The position numbers and the translations under genes were made by a program. From the NCBI RefSeq assembly GCF_025755255.1, contig NZ_JALIEB010000012.1, forward strand, positions 97,911 to 161,910: DNA of 64,000 nucleotides. Reading direction: 5' to 3'. This stretch comes from Roseobacter sinensis. Lineage in GTDB: Bacteria > Pseudomonadota > Alphaproteobacteria > Rhodobacterales > Rhodobacteraceae. The notes beneath the pieces were generated by a model. That model was not told where the DNA came from, made no database searches, and saw nothing but the letters and a program-made list of their open reading frames with translations. Positions 53,599 through 62,991 of the stretch are shown here, in pieces; positions within the stretch are counted from its first letter, which is position 1; each line of letters opens with the position of its first letter.

Positions 53599-54534
53599 AT
53601 GGCCTTAATCCTCGCCGATGTCGGAGGCACCAACGTCCGCTTCGCCAGCGTTGCGGAGCGGTCCGCCGTGCCGGCGCAGATCCATCGGTTTCAGAACGAT
53701 GATTATGCAAGCTTCGACGCCGCGCTGGAGGCCTATCGCGCGCAGATCGGGCTGGGTGCGGCCTCGGCGCTGAGCGTGGCTGTTGCCGGCCCCGTAACCG
53801 ACCGCAAGGCCCGGCTCACCAACCGCAACTGGGAACTCTGCACCGAGGCGCTGGCCCGCGCGCATGGTTTTGAACGGGTCTATCTGCTGAACGATCTCAG
53901 TGCGCTGGGCTATGCGCTCGACAGTCTCGATGCGGACGGTCTGGCGCCGGTTCTGGACAGTGGCGCACCGCCCAACGGTGCAGATCAGCGTCTTGTCGTG
54001 GGTGTTGGGACCGGGTTCAACGTCAGCCCGGTGCTGAGCTTTGGGGGCACATCGGTCTGCCTGCGGGCAGAGGCGGGGCTCGGCAGCCTGCCCTCACGCG
54101 TGGTGCGCCTTCTGGAAGACTATGTGGGGGGCGCCGCACCGTGGGTCCGCTGCGCCGAGGATGCGGTCCGCGGTCCCGGGCTCGCTGAGCTGCATGCCGC
54201 GGCAACGGGCCAGCCGAAGATCGACGCGCGCGATGTCATCGCCGCCGCCAACACCGGAGACGCGGCGGCCGAGGCCTCGGTCAAGGTCTATGCACGGATG
54301 TTGGGCGAGCTCGTGCTGGATTTGCGGCTGCTCTACATGCCGCAGGGTGGGATCTTCATGGCAGGGTCGGTGGTGCGCGGCTTGCTCGACAGCCCCGCGC
54401 GCGACACCTTCATTGACACCTTGCGGGCGCCCGCCTCGGTGAAATCGTCGCTGGCCCCGGTGCCGGTCTCCCTGATCACCCAGGACGAGGCGGCGTTGCG
54501 CGGCTGCCTGGCCTTCGCGAGAGCTTTGGGCTGA
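53599..54534 (+). CDS. glk: Glucokinase
   Basis: A 311-residue ATP-dependent glucokinase of the E. coli Glk (PF02685) type. ILADVGGTNVRFASV is the phosphate-binding start, VAVAGPVTDRKARLTNRNWEL follows, and GVGTGFNVSPVL and AEAGLGSLPSR are typical. It ends the xyl operon; free glucose from galactosides or maltodextrins would be a substrate. Only GAGGG is seen upstream of the ATG. Convergent with the beta-galactosidase gene 19 nt away. Confidence 0.9.
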   Translation: MALILADVGGTNVRFASVAERSAVPAQIHRFQNDDYASFDAALEAYRAQIGLGAASALSVAVAGPVTDRKARLTNRNWELCTEALARAHGFERVYLLNDLSALGYALDSLDADGLAPVLDSGAPPNGADQRLVVGVGTGFNVSPVLSFGGTSVCLRAEAGLGSLPSRVVRLLEDYVGGAAPWVRCAEDAVRGPGLAELHAAATGQPKIDARDVIAAANTGDAAAEASVKVYARMLGELVLDLRLLYMPQGGIFMAGSVVRGLLDSPARDTFIDTLRAPASVKSSLAPVPVSLITQDEAALRGCLAFARALG

Positions 54535-54553
54535 TCAGCGCAGCCGCGCGCCG

Positions 54554-56461
54554 TCAGCTCTCTGAAATCACCCACCAGTCGACGCCGGCTGCCGGAATGG
54601 TTTTCCCTTGGAATTCAATGAGCTCTGGCCCGTAGTTGAACGCGAACCGATGCGTGGCCGTATCCCGAAGCCGTAGCCCTTCAGGCAAGGTCTGCGCCGG
54701 CAGGCCCGCCTCTTTCGCCAGCCCGTGCACGACCCGCTCCCACAGCTCCGCATCGGGCCAGGCGCCAAGGTAGTGCATCCGGCCGTTGCCCACCAGCACA
54801 GGCTGCCCGGTGTCCGCCTCGAGCAGCGTATCGGCGCTGCCATCAAGGTCTTCGACCCAGTGCTGCACCGCTCCGCCCCCCAGAACCGCCCGCGCCACAT
54901 AGGGCGGCAGGCTTTCCACGCGTGTCGCCGTTACATCGAGGCCGGGCAGCGCGGGGCCCATGGGGTTTGGTATGCGCAGCTCCTCCGTCACGGCATTGCT
55001 GCGCGGCCCGACCAGCGCCACCGTCTCTTGCAATGCGGCCGCAAGCGCCGGAGGCAGAGTGGCCAGCCCCGGTGCCAGCACCAAGGCGTAGCCCGAGAGA
55101 TCGGTTGTGGTCGAGGGCACGATATCAATCGACAGGCCACAGCGCCGCAGGGCGCGGTAGGCATCGAGCATCAGTCGGAAATAGCTGAAGTCCGCACCTT
55201 GCGGCAGTGTCGCCCAGGCCCAGTCGGAGGGGTAGTCGAAGACCAGTGCTACCGGCGCCTGCTGCGGCGCAATGTCCGGCATCTGGGCAATCTCGCGGCC
55301 GACTTGCGCGGCTTCGGCGAGCCCCGGTGCGGGGGCATTGTCGGGGCGTTTCAGCCCGGCGTGCATCTGCTCCTGTGCGAAAGGCGCTTGCCGCCAGCGG
55401 AAGTAGCTCACCACTTCGGCCCCATGCGCAAAGGCCTCCCAGCTCCAGAGCCGCACCATGCCGGGCAGCGGGGCGGGGTTGTGGGGCGCCCAGTTCACCG
55501 GTCCGGGCTGCTGTTCCATCACCCACCAGCGGCCGTCGCGACCGACGGCGCGGTAGAGGTCATGGTGGAACGCCTGCATGTCCGGGTCGCCCTGCTGCAG
55601 GTAGCGCGCCTTGTGCTCTGCCGTGCCTTCCAGCCGGTCCGAGAGGAAGCCAATCGGGTAGCTGTCCCAGCTGGCGATATCGATCGAGGCGCCCACCTCG
55701 AAATGGTCGAAATCCAGCACCCGACCCATGTAGTTGTGTATCAGCGGCGCCTCGGTGCGGGCACGGAGCGCCGCCACCTGGACCTCGTGATAGGCGACAA
55801 CCTGATCGGAGGAGAAGCGTCGGAAGGCCAACTCGTGGCTGGGGTTCGGCTGCGTTACGGTGAGGTTGGGCAGGTCGATCTCGTCGAAACTCCGGTACTC
55901 CATCGACCAGAAGACATTGCCCCAGGCCTCATTCAGGGCTTCGATGTCGCCATAGCGCTGCGCCAGCCACGCGCGGAACGCGACGCGGGCGGCGTCGGAG
56001 TACGACAGGATCGTGTCGTGGCACCCATATTCATTGTCGATTTGCCAGCCGTGGATGCGCGGATCACGCCCATAGCGGTCGCCCAGCACCTCTGCAATCG
56101 CGCCGCTGGCCTCCCGATAACCTGCATGGCTGAAGCAATAGTGCCGCCGTGAGCCGAACCCGCGCGGGTGGCCCTGTGCATCCACGGCCAGCATGTCGGG
56201 GAAGCGGTCGAGCATCCAGCGCGGCGGGGTGCAGGTGGGTGTACCGAGCACGATCTTGAGCCCTGCGCTGCTGAGCACGTCAATCGCGCGATCCAGCCAG
56301 TCGAAGTCGAAGCGTCCCGGCTCGGGTTCGATCCGGCTCCAGGCAAACTCACCGATCCGCACCCAGGAGATACCCGTTGCAACCATCTCGGCAGCATCCT
56401 CAGCCCACATCTCCTCGGGCCAGTGTTCGGGATAGTAGCAGGCACCCAACGCGCGGTTCAT
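54554..56461 (-). CDS. GH42 beta-galactosidase
   Basis: A 635-residue cytoplasmic glycoside hydrolase family 42 enzyme. ACYYPEHWPEEMWAEDA begins the barrel, the acid/base glutamate is E144 in QIDNEYGCHDT, and the nucleophile is E316 in VMEQQPGPVNW. A trimerisation domain and a short C-terminal beta domain follow. No signal peptide, so it acts on imported beta-galactosides. ATG overlaps the stop of the lactonase gene. Last gene of the galactoside operon. Confidence 0.92.
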   Translation of the reverse strand: MNRALGACYYPEHWPEEMWAEDAAEMVATGISWVRIGEFAWSRIEPEPGRFDFDWLDRAIDVLSSAGLKIVLGTPTCTPPRWMLDRFPDMLAVDAQGHPRGFGSRRHYCFSHAGYREASGAIAEVLGDRYGRDPRIHGWQIDNEYGCHDTILSYSDAARVAFRAWLAQRYGDIEALNEAWGNVFWSMEYRSFDEIDLPNLTVTQPNPSHELAFRRFSSDQVVAYHEVQVAALRARTEAPLIHNYMGRVLDFDHFEVGASIDIASWDSYPIGFLSDRLEGTAEHKARYLQQGDPDMQAFHHDLYRAVGRDGRWWVMEQQPGPVNWAPHNPAPLPGMVRLWSWEAFAHGAEVVSYFRWRQAPFAQEQMHAGLKRPDNAPAPGLAEAAQVGREIAQMPDIAPQQAPVALVFDYPSDWAWATLPQGADFSYFRLMLDAYRALRRCGLSIDIVPSTTTDLSGYALVLAPGLATLPPALAAALQETVALVGPRSNAVTEELRIPNPMGPALPGLDVTATRVESLPPYVARAVLGGGAVQHWVEDLDGSADTLLEADTGQPVLVGNGRMHYLGAWPDAELWERVVHGLAKEAGLPAQTLPEGLRLRDTATHRFAFNYGPELIEFQGKTIPAAGVDWWVISES

Positions 56462-57318
56462 AAGATCACCTGTGGCTCCGGGAGGCCCTGTGCGATGTTC
56501 GGCACCGCAAAGGTTTGACCGTTTGGGCTTTGATCATGCGCCACGTCTGCGGGCAAGCCCTGCCGCGCGCTGGTGACGTAAAGCGTGCGGAATTCCGCAC
56601 CGCCAAAGGCGGGGCAGGTGGCATGCAGCGCCGGCACCGCAACGTCCCGCAGGAAAGTCCCATCCGGCGCATAAGCGGTCACGCGCGCCGCCCCCCATTG
56701 CGCGATCCAGATCGTGCCATCCTTGTCCACCACTGCGCCATCCGGGTGCAACGCGTCGGCCGAGAGGTCAAGAAACACCTGCGGGTCGCCGTCTGGCCAG
56801 CCGTTGCGGTCAAGCGCTGCGCGCATCACCCGCTGTGTCGCGGTATCGGTGAAATAGGCGCAGCTTCGATTGGGCGCAAAGCAAATCGCATTCGAAATGG
56901 TGATGCCCGGCACCAGCTTGCGCAACTGCCCCTGATAGAAGCGATAGATCGCACCGGCGCCCGGTTCGGCGTTGCGCCCCATCGTGCCGATCCAGAACCC
57001 GCCCCAGGGGTCTGCGCGCCCATCGTTAGAACGGGTCACGGCGTTGTTCCGCTCCAGCCCGCAGATCTGTGTCTTGCTGCCGTTTCGCAGGTCAAACCGC
57101 CAGAGCCCGCTCGCGGAGGCGATGAGCAGTGTGTTGTCATCGACCCAACCTGCAGCGGAGACGGGCTCGTCAAACCGCCACTCCAGCGGACCCGAGGCAT
57201 CACGGCTCAGAAGCCGGTGCCGCATGATGTCGAACCAGAAAAGCTGCTGTCGCTCCGGGTGCCAGAGCGGGCCTTCGCCCAGGATACAGCGTCGGTCGTC
57301 GAAGACCTCAGCGCTCAT
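56458..57318 (-). CDS. SMP-30/gluconolactonase family lactonase
   Basis: A 286-residue six-bladed beta-propeller sugar lactonase. Metal-site segments are [19 protein letters not shown] (Glu), [19 protein letters not shown] (Asn/Asp) and [20 protein letters not shown] (Asp). Beside a sugar dehydrogenase, KDGal kinase and KDPGal aldolase it is probably the galactono-lactonase of the De Ley-Doudoroff route. ATGA overlaps on both sides show tight coupling with dgoA and the beta-galactosidase. Confidence 0.88.
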   Translation of the reverse strand: MSAEVFDDRRCILGEGPLWHPERQQLFWFDIMRHRLLSRDASGPLEWRFDEPVSAAGWVDDNTLLIASASGLWRFDLRNGSKTQICGLERNNAVTRSNDGRADPWGGFWIGTMGRNAEPGAGAIYRFYQGQLRKLVPGITISNAICFAPNRSCAYFTDTATQRVMRAALDRNGWPDGDPQVFLDLSADALHPDGAVVDKDGTIWIAQWGAARVTAYAPDGTFLRDVAVPALHATCPAFGGAEFRTLYVTSARQGLPADVAHDQSPNGQTFAVPNIAQGLPEPQVIL

Positions 57319-57920
57319 CCGACCGCCTGTTGGTAGGCCTCGACGATCTTGGCGGCGCGCGTGGCCACATCCGCAGCGCTCATACCCGGTTGGTAGAGGG
57401 CTGAGCCGATGCCAAAACCGTCAGCGCTGGCCGCGATCCATTCGCCGAAATTCTCCGGCCCCGCGCCGCCCACGGCATAGACCAGCGTGCCGCTGGGCAA
57501 GATCGGGCGCATCGCAGCAAGCCCGGCAGTACCCGCCATTGCGCCGGGAAAGAGCTTGAGCCCATCGGCCCCGGCCTGCAGGGCGGTGAAGGCTTCGGAG
57601 GGCGTGAAGACGCCCGGCCAGCTCTGCAACCCGTGCGCCTTGGTGGCTTTGATCACCTCTGCATCGCAATTGGGTGAGACGATGAGCTTGCCGCCGACCT
57701 CCGCGACGGCGTTCACTTCGTCCACGGTCAGCACCGTACCCGCGCCGATCAGTGCCTGGTCGCCGAAGTCGCGGGCCAGTGCGCCGATGCTCTCCAGCGG
57801 ATCGGGCGAGTTCAGCGGCACTTCGATTTGGCGAATCCCAGCGGCGATCAACGCCTCGCAGACGGCGGGCGCTTCGGCGGGCATGATCCCGCGCAGAATG
57901 GCGATGAGGGGCAGGGTCAT
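57315..57920 (-). CDS. dgoA: 2-dehydro-3-deoxy-6-phosphogalactonate aldolase
   Basis: A 201-residue class I aldolase of the KDPG/KDPGal family, splitting KDPGal to pyruvate and glyceraldehyde-3-phosphate. [52 protein letters not shown] and the Schiff-base region [12 protein letters not shown] are present. The SPNCD wording and the dgoK neighbour point to DgoA rather than Eda, which is encoded at 28428. ATG at 57920 overlaps the dgoK stop. Confidence 0.92.
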   Translation of the reverse strand: MTLPLIAILRGIMPAEAPAVCEALIAAGIRQIEVPLNSPDPLESIGALARDFGDQALIGAGTVLTVDEVNAVAEVGGKLIVSPNCDAEVIKATKAHGLQSWPGVFTPSEAFTALQAGADGLKLFPGAMAGTAGLAAMRPILPSGTLVYAVGGAGPENFGEWIAASADGFGIGSALYQPGMSAADVATRAAKIVEAYQQAVG

Positions 57921-58822
57921 GTCAGGGCCTTTGCGTTGCGATAGGCGGCCGTGAGCCCGGCCAGCGTTGCTTTTTCCGTGTCGACGAGCATCGCCTCGAT
58001 GCCCTGTTGGCGCAGGGCCTGTCCGTAGGCGCGCGCCTGATCGCCCATGCCGAGAATGGCGATGTTTTGGCCCAGCCAATAGGGGCGCGCCGCGGCAAGC
58101 TCCGCACCGATCAGCAGGCCGGAGAGCGTGGCGCGTGTCACCGGTGCCCCGGTGCCGTGCAGCAGGTTGCCCGCACGCAGGCCAAAGAGCCGGGCAGCGA
58201 GCGCTTCGGGTTTGGACATCGCATCGCTCACGGCGGCGGCAAAGGCCTCTGCATCCCAACCGTCGCCACCCAACGAATGCCGCAGAACCGAGTGCGCGCT
58301 GATCAGAGCGAAGAGCTCCCCACTCATGAAGGTCTGGAAGCTGACGACTTCGCCGGCGCTCAGATGCACCCATTTGGTGTGGGTACCGGGCATGCAAAGC
58401 ACCCCGTCCCAGCCGGGGTTGAGCGCAAGAAAGCCCGCCACCTGCGTCTCTTCCCCGCGCATCACGTCGGCGGGGGCACTCTGGGAGAGGCCCGAGACGA
58501 CACGGACGCTTAGATCACCGGTCGTGGGGGCCGTGGTCAACTTTTCGGCCAGCGGGGTGCAGGGCACGCTGCGATAGGGCGCTTCGACCCAGCCCTGGCG
58601 CGAGCCGACCATGCCGCAGGCGATCACGGGCACCGGCCCGGCCTCCAGCCAGCCTGAGATCAGCGCCATCAGCGCTGGCTCAAACCCGTCGGAGGCCAGC
58701 TTGCCCATGCCGTCATCAGAGTCCGCGCGGGCCAGAACCGTAGCGCCCTGCATCGCATAGGCGCGCAAATTGGTGGTGCCCCAATCCACTGCGATCCAGT
58801 CCGGTGTCACGCGCTCTGCCAT
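57917..58822 (-). CDS. dgoK: 2-dehydro-3-deoxygalactonokinase
   Basis: A 301-residue DgoK-family kinase phosphorylating 2-keto-3-deoxygalactonate. [16 protein letters not shown] at the start is the phosphate loop; [37 protein letters not shown] and [20 protein letters not shown] are distinctive of the family. It starts 3 nt after the SDR stop and overlaps dgoA by 4 nt. Confidence 0.93.
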   Translation of the reverse strand: MAERVTPDWIAVDWGTTNLRAYAMQGATVLARADSDDGMGKLASDGFEPALMALISGWLEAGPVPVIACGMVGSRQGWVEAPYRSVPCTPLAEKLTTAPTTGDLSVRVVSGLSQSAPADVMRGEETQVAGFLALNPGWDGVLCMPGTHTKWVHLSAGEVVSFQTFMSGELFALISAHSVLRHSLGGDGWDAEAFAAAVSDAMSKPEALAARLFGLRAGNLLHGTGAPVTRATLSGLLIGAELAAARPYWLGQNIAILGMGDQARAYGQALRQQGIEAMLVDTEKATLAGLTAAYRNAKALT

Positions 58823-58825
58823 AGC

Positions 58826-59596
58826 CTATCCCGTGGTCACGACGCCGCCGTCGACGACCATGCATTGCCCCGTCATCATCTTGCTGGTGTTCGAGGCGAG
58901 AAACAGCACCGCATCGACCACGTCCTGCGGTTCCAGATGGGTCTTCAGGCACTGCCGCTCCAGATGGGCCGCGAGCCCCTCGGGCGTGGCCCATTTGTCG
59001 AGTTGCTTTTCGGTGAGCACCCAACCTGGGGCCAGTGCATTCACGCGAATGCCGTCGGGGCCCAACTCGCGCGCGAGGCTTCGGGTCATCGCGGTGATGC
59101 CACCATTCGCCGCCGTATAGGCTGGATAGCCTGCGTTGCCCATCATGTAGCTGATCGAGCTGAAGTTGATGATTGAGCCCGAACCACGCGCCTGCATGGC
59201 CGGTGCCACGGCCTGGGCGGCGAAGAAATAGGCCTTCAGGTTCACCGCCATGAGGAAATCCCATTCCTCCGGTGTGACGTCCTTCCAGCTGTGGCGTTTG
59301 TCATTGGCAGCATTGGAGACCAGCGTGTGGATCGGCCCGTGCGCCTCGGCGGCCTCAGCGATGCTGCGCTGAAGGCCTTCGGTATCGGTGATGTCGCCCT
59401 GAAAGAACAGCGGGCGCACCCCGTGCTTCGCCTCCATCTCATCGACAAAACCGCTGGCGTCCGAACGCCCGATGAAGGCGACCTTGGCGCCCTGCGCCAG
59501 AAACCCGTCCGTCAGGTCCGCCCCGATGCCGGAGCCGCCGCCGGTGATGTAGATCGAGGCCCCGTCGAGGTCGTGGAACGTTGCTGTCTTGGTCAT
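58826..59596 (-). CDS. SDR-family sugar dehydrogenase (probable galactose dehydrogenase)
   Basis: A 256-residue short-chain dehydrogenase. The cofactor motif TGGGSGIGADL is near residue 18, VSNAANDKRHSWKD follows, and the C-terminus is GQCMVVDGGVVTTG. The catalytic region reads NFSSISYMMGNAG then YTAAN: Tyr160 is present, but residue 164, normally Lys in YxxxK, is Asn (codon AAT). By its neighbours it should oxidise D-galactose to galactonolactone. ATG at 59596 with GAGGTGTCC upstream is chosen. Whether the Asn is a subfamily trait or a loss of function is unclear. Confidence 0.82.
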   Translation of the reverse strand: MTKTATFHDLDGASIYITGGGSGIGADLTDGFLAQGAKVAFIGRSDASGFVDEMEAKHGVRPLFFQGDITDTEGLQRSIAEAAEAHGPIHTLVSNAANDKRHSWKDVTPEEWDFLMAVNLKAYFFAAQAVAPAMQARGSGSIINFSSISYMMGNAGYPAYTAANGGITAMTRSLARELGPDGIRVNALAPGWVLTEKQLDKWATPEGLAAHLERQCLKTHLEPQDVVDAVLFLASNTSKMMTGQCMVVDGGVVTTG

Positions 59597-59627
59597 GAGG
59601 ACACCTCTTCTGCCGTGTGCGAAAGGG

Positions 59628-61712
59628 TCATAGCCGTTTGCCCTCCAGCACCCATAGGGTTTCGGGATAACTCCAGGGCAGGGCGATCCCATTGTGCATC
59701 AGCGCCGCCCCGGTCAGCGTAAGCGGCCCTTGTTTCAGGGCCGGGCTGCCACGCGACAGCTCGGTGGCCTCATGCCGGTTGCGCAGGCTGATCTCGTAAC
59801 GCGCGTCCGGGTCCAGCCGGGTGAGCCGCAAGGGGCGCGGCGCGATCTGGCGCGAGGAGCCAGATTTGCCCGCAAAGATCACGAACTGGCTGCCATCACG
59901 GGTCATCTGCTGCTCGGCGATCACCGACGTATCTGTCGCATCGAGCCGCAGGATATCGGCGCCGTACATCCAGTCGCGGTTGGCCTTCCACCAAGTCGTG
60001 ACATCGCGCAGCACCGCGGCCTCGTGCTCGGTCAACTCGCGCGGGTCCATCTCGAAGCCCAGGTGCCGCTGCGCGGCAACCCAGGCGCGGAAAGAAATGT
60101 CCAGAATCCGCCCCGAAGTATGGCATTTGCGCGGCCCCACGTGGCTGCCGGTCACGGCGGCGGGCAGGAAGAGGGCCGCATTGTGCTGCATATGCAGTCG
60201 CTCCAGCGCGTCGTTGCTGTCGCTGAGCCAGACCCGCTGGGTGCGGCTGAGGATGCCGAAATCGATGCGCCCGCCGCCGGAGGCACAGCTTTCGATCTCC
60301 ACATCCGGGAAATCGGCGCGCAGCCGGTCGATCAGCGCGTAGGAGCCGCGCGTCTGTGTCGCATCCGGCGCGGGCAGCACGCGGTTGTGGTCCCATTTGA
60401 TGTAGTCGATGGGATGCGCATGCAGCAGCGCAGAGATTCGCCCGTAGAGGAACTCGCGCACCTCCGCCAACCCCATGTTCAGCGCCTTCTGCTGCCGTCC
60501 GAGGATCTGGTCTTCAGCCCCCAGCGCCCAGTCGGGATGGGCGCGGTGGATGTTGCTGTCGGGGTTGATCATTTCCGGCTCGAACCAGATGCCGAACGCC
60601 ATGCCTTGCCCATGCACATGGTCGATCAGCGGCCCCAGCCCGTCGGGATACTTGCGCGGGTCCACCTCCCAATCGCTGAGCGACGAGGTATCGTCGTCCC
60701 GCTGCCCGAACCAGCCGTCATCCAGCACGAAGCGCTCCGCTCCGAGGTCTGCGGCCCGCGTTGCGATATCTTTCAGCACCGGCAGGTCGTGGGCGAAATA
60801 GACGGCTTCCCAGCAGTTGTAATGCACCGGGCGCGGGCGGCCCGGCTTCGTCCAGGTCACGATCCGGTCGCGCAAGTGGCGCTGGAACGACACCGCGCAG
60901 CCGTTGAAGCCATCCGACGAATAGACCGCATAGAGCGGCGCTGTGCGGAACTCCGTGCTGGGGGCGGTCTCCATTCGGGCCGCGTGCCCGAACTGAATCT
61001 GCCGGCGGCCATCGGGCAGCTCTTCGGCGATCATCCGGTGCCCGCCGGACCAGCCGTAGTGGAAGGCAAATGCCTCACCGCTCGCATTCGTCGCCCCGCG
61101 GCAGGGCACGATCAGCCCCGGGAAATGCTCATGCCCTGTCCGCCCTGTGCGGTTCTCGCGATAGCGGATGCCAGGCGACCAGGCCGTGCGGTTGAGCTGG
61201 AACTCTCCGCACCAGCGCCCGGCCACATCGATCATCTCGTCCGATTGCTGCGGCGCGGGCAGCACGGGAGCCGCGAGCCAGTGCAGGTGCAACGGCCGGT
61301 CGGAATTCACCCGCGCCGAGAGCGCAATCACATGGGTGTCCGGGTCCAGAGCGAACTCCGCCGTATAGGTCAGCCGGTTCGCCGTGTCCTCGCAGATCAC
61401 GGTCAGATGCTGCTCCGCCTCAACGACGTCTTTCAGCTTGAATGCGGGCAGCAGCGGCGCACCATCGCTGTCGCGCACGATCAGCCCCGGTTGGCCGGGG
61501 AAGGTGTGCGAGGCTTCCGGACAGATCGAGAGGTCCGGGTTCTCGTCCAGCATGCCACCGGTGACATCCAGAGCCACCGCCGCCGTCAACTGCCCCAGAT
61601 CCTCCCCCTCGGGCAGCGGAGGCCCCCAGTAGATCACCTGGGGGCTGCGTCCGCCTGTCGAGGCAAGAACCATGGTCTGGCGATCATCGTCCAGACGCCA
61701 GTGTGTTGTCAC
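59628..61712 (-). CDS. GH36 alpha-galactosidase
   Basis: A 694-residue glycoside hydrolase family 36 enzyme cleaving alpha-galactosides such as melibiose or raffinose. The N-terminal beta-supersandwich is followed by a barrel with FVLDDGWFGQRDDDTSSL, the nucleophile aspartate in DYIKWDHNRVLPA, and the acid/base region ESCASGGGRIDFGILSRTQ followed by WLSDSND. No signal peptide. GTG at 61712 overlaps the permease stop (GTGA), which excludes the longer in-frame reading. Confidence 0.92.
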   Translation of the reverse strand: MTTHWRLDDDRQTMVLASTGGRSPQVIYWGPPLPEGEDLGQLTAAVALDVTGGMLDENPDLSICPEASHTFPGQPGLIVRDSDGAPLLPAFKLKDVVEAEQHLTVICEDTANRLTYTAEFALDPDTHVIALSARVNSDRPLHLHWLAAPVLPAPQQSDEMIDVAGRWCGEFQLNRTAWSPGIRYRENRTGRTGHEHFPGLIVPCRGATNASGEAFAFHYGWSGGHRMIAEELPDGRRQIQFGHAARMETAPSTEFRTAPLYAVYSSDGFNGCAVSFQRHLRDRIVTWTKPGRPRPVHYNCWEAVYFAHDLPVLKDIATRAADLGAERFVLDDGWFGQRDDDTSSLSDWEVDPRKYPDGLGPLIDHVHGQGMAFGIWFEPEMINPDSNIHRAHPDWALGAEDQILGRQQKALNMGLAEVREFLYGRISALLHAHPIDYIKWDHNRVLPAPDATQTRGSYALIDRLRADFPDVEIESCASGGGRIDFGILSRTQRVWLSDSNDALERLHMQHNAALFLPAAVTGSHVGPRKCHTSGRILDISFRAWVAAQRHLGFEMDPRELTEHEAAVLRDVTTWWKANRDWMYGADILRLDATDTSVIAEQQMTRDGSQFVIFAGKSGSSRQIAPRPLRLTRLDPDARYEISLRNRHEATELSRGSPALKQGPLTLTGAALMHNGIALPWSYPETLWVLEGKRL

Positions 61713-62557
61713 TTTACGGCCCCCAGGGTCAGACCGGCAATGAAGTGTTTCTGCATCAGGAAGAACATCAGCACAGGGGGCAGGGCGGCCACGATCGAGC
61801 CCGCGCTCATCAGGTGATAGGCGGCGCGGAACTGTGCATTGAAACTTGTAATCCCAGCAGTGACCGGCTGGCTCTCTGGCCCTTGGGTCAGCACCACAGC
61901 CCAGAAATAGTCGTTCCAGATGAAAGTGAAGATCAGCACGCTGAGCGCGGCAATCGCGGGCTTCATCAGCGGGATGACCACATACCAGAAGATCTTCCAC
62001 TCGGCGATGCCCTCGACCCGTGCCGCCTCGATCAGCTCATGCGGCAGGGCGCGGATAAAGTTGCGCATGAAGAGCGTGCAGAACCCGGTCTGAAACGCGA
62101 TGTGAAAGAGCACAAGTCCGGTCTTGGTGTTGTAAAGCCCCATGTCGAGCGTCAGGTCGCGCACCGGCACCATGAGGATCTGGAAGGGCACGAAGTTACC
62201 CGCGACGAACATGAAGAAAATCCAGATGTTCGACTTGAACTTGTAGACGCCGAGCGCAAAACCCGCGAGGCAGCTGAGCGCCACCGCGCCGATTACCGTC
62301 GGTACCGTGATCAGGACCGAATTCAGCATGTAGCGCGGCATGTCGGAGTTGAAGAACACCTGCCCGTAGTTGTTGAACATCTCGAAGGAGGAGGGCAGGC
62401 CCCAATAGTTGCCTTGGGTGAAATCCACCGCCGGCTTGATCGAGAAGACCGCAACGGCGATCAGTGGCAAGAGCCACATGATCAGGGCAAGAGGCAGAAG
62501 CGACTGATAGGTCAGCTGCCAGGAGCGCGGGGTTTTTTCAATCGGTGTCGGAAACAT
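61709..62557 (-). CDS. Galactoside ABC transporter permease (MalG-type)
   Basis: A 282-residue CUT1 permease with about six transmembrane segments, starting LLPLALIMWLLPLIAVAVFSI. The EAA loop reads ELIEAARVEGIAEWKIFWYV followed by VIPLMKP. It should pair with the MalF-type permease encoded at 62992-63918, and the alpha-galactosidase context suggests alpha-galactosides as cargo. GAGGAGTGCTGAG precedes the ATG. It is separated from its partner by an unrelated small gene. No ATPase gene lies in the visible part of the operon, so a shared MsmK-like ATPase or one outside the window is required. Confidence 0.88.
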   Translation of the reverse strand: MFPTPIEKTPRSWQLTYQSLLPLALIMWLLPLIAVAVFSIKPAVDFTQGNYWGLPSSFEMFNNYGQVFFNSDMPRYMLNSVLITVPTVIGAVALSCLAGFALGVYKFKSNIWIFFMFVAGNFVPFQILMVPVRDLTLDMGLYNTKTGLVLFHIAFQTGFCTLFMRNFIRALPHELIEAARVEGIAEWKIFWYVVIPLMKPAIAALSVLIFTFIWNDYFWAVVLTQGPESQPVTAGITSFNAQFRAAYHLMSAGSIVAALPPVLMFFLMQKHFIAGLTLGAVK

Positions 62558-62558
62558 C

Positions 62559-62927
62559 TCAGCACTCCTCGGGCAGCGGCGGCAGGGCGGCCTGCGCCTT
62601 CTTCGTCAGCCCGCTTCGAATGGTTGTGTAGGAGACGGCCACGCGATGCTTGGCCTCATCCGGATCCAGCGTTGGCAGGTCCAGCCGCACCCAGGCCCCC
62701 CGGAAATAGGCGGGCTTGCCGGCGGCCCCGCTTTCGATCAGCATCTGCGCCATCTCGGTATCCGCGCAGCGCACCACAACGTGGTCGTCATTGGTGGCCC
62801 GCTGATCGGTATGCCCGAAACAGGCGAACATCTTGCCGCCGACCTTCCAGGCATCGAGTTCGCCGGGCCCGGAGAGCACGGCGCCCGGATGCACCGCGCA
62901 AAGCGCATCGAAATCCGTCCGGGTCAT
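62559..62927 (-). CDS. MmcQ/YjbR family protein
   Basis: A 122-residue single-domain protein of the MmcQ/YjbR (CyaY-like fold) family: TRTDFDALCAVHPGAVLSG, DAWKVGGKMFACFGHTD, PAYFRGAWVRLDLPTL and VAVSYTTIRSGLTKKAQ. The family has a double-wing fold sometimes called DNA-binding, but no biochemical role is settled. ATG at 62927 is preferred (GGGGGTG upstream, matching the usual MTRTDFDAL-like beginning). It starts 64 nt after one permease gene and ends one base before the next permease start, so it is embedded in a transporter operon. Confidence 0.8.
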   Translation of the reverse strand: MTRTDFDALCAVHPGAVLSGPGELDAWKVGGKMFACFGHTDQRATNDDHVVVRCADTEMAQMLIESGAAGKPAYFRGAWVRLDLPTLDPDEAKHRVAVSYTTIRSGLTKKAQAALPPLPEEC

Positions 62928-62991
62928 GCGTACACCCCCGTCACCCGTCCGAAAATACTCCCGCCGGAGGCGGCCGCACATCTCGACACGC

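Noticed and set aside
61713..62000. N-terminal extension of alpha-galactosidase into the permease gene
   Set aside because: The region codes for the MalG-type permease C-terminus in another frame; the GTGA overlap at 61709-61712 gives the usual GH36 length.
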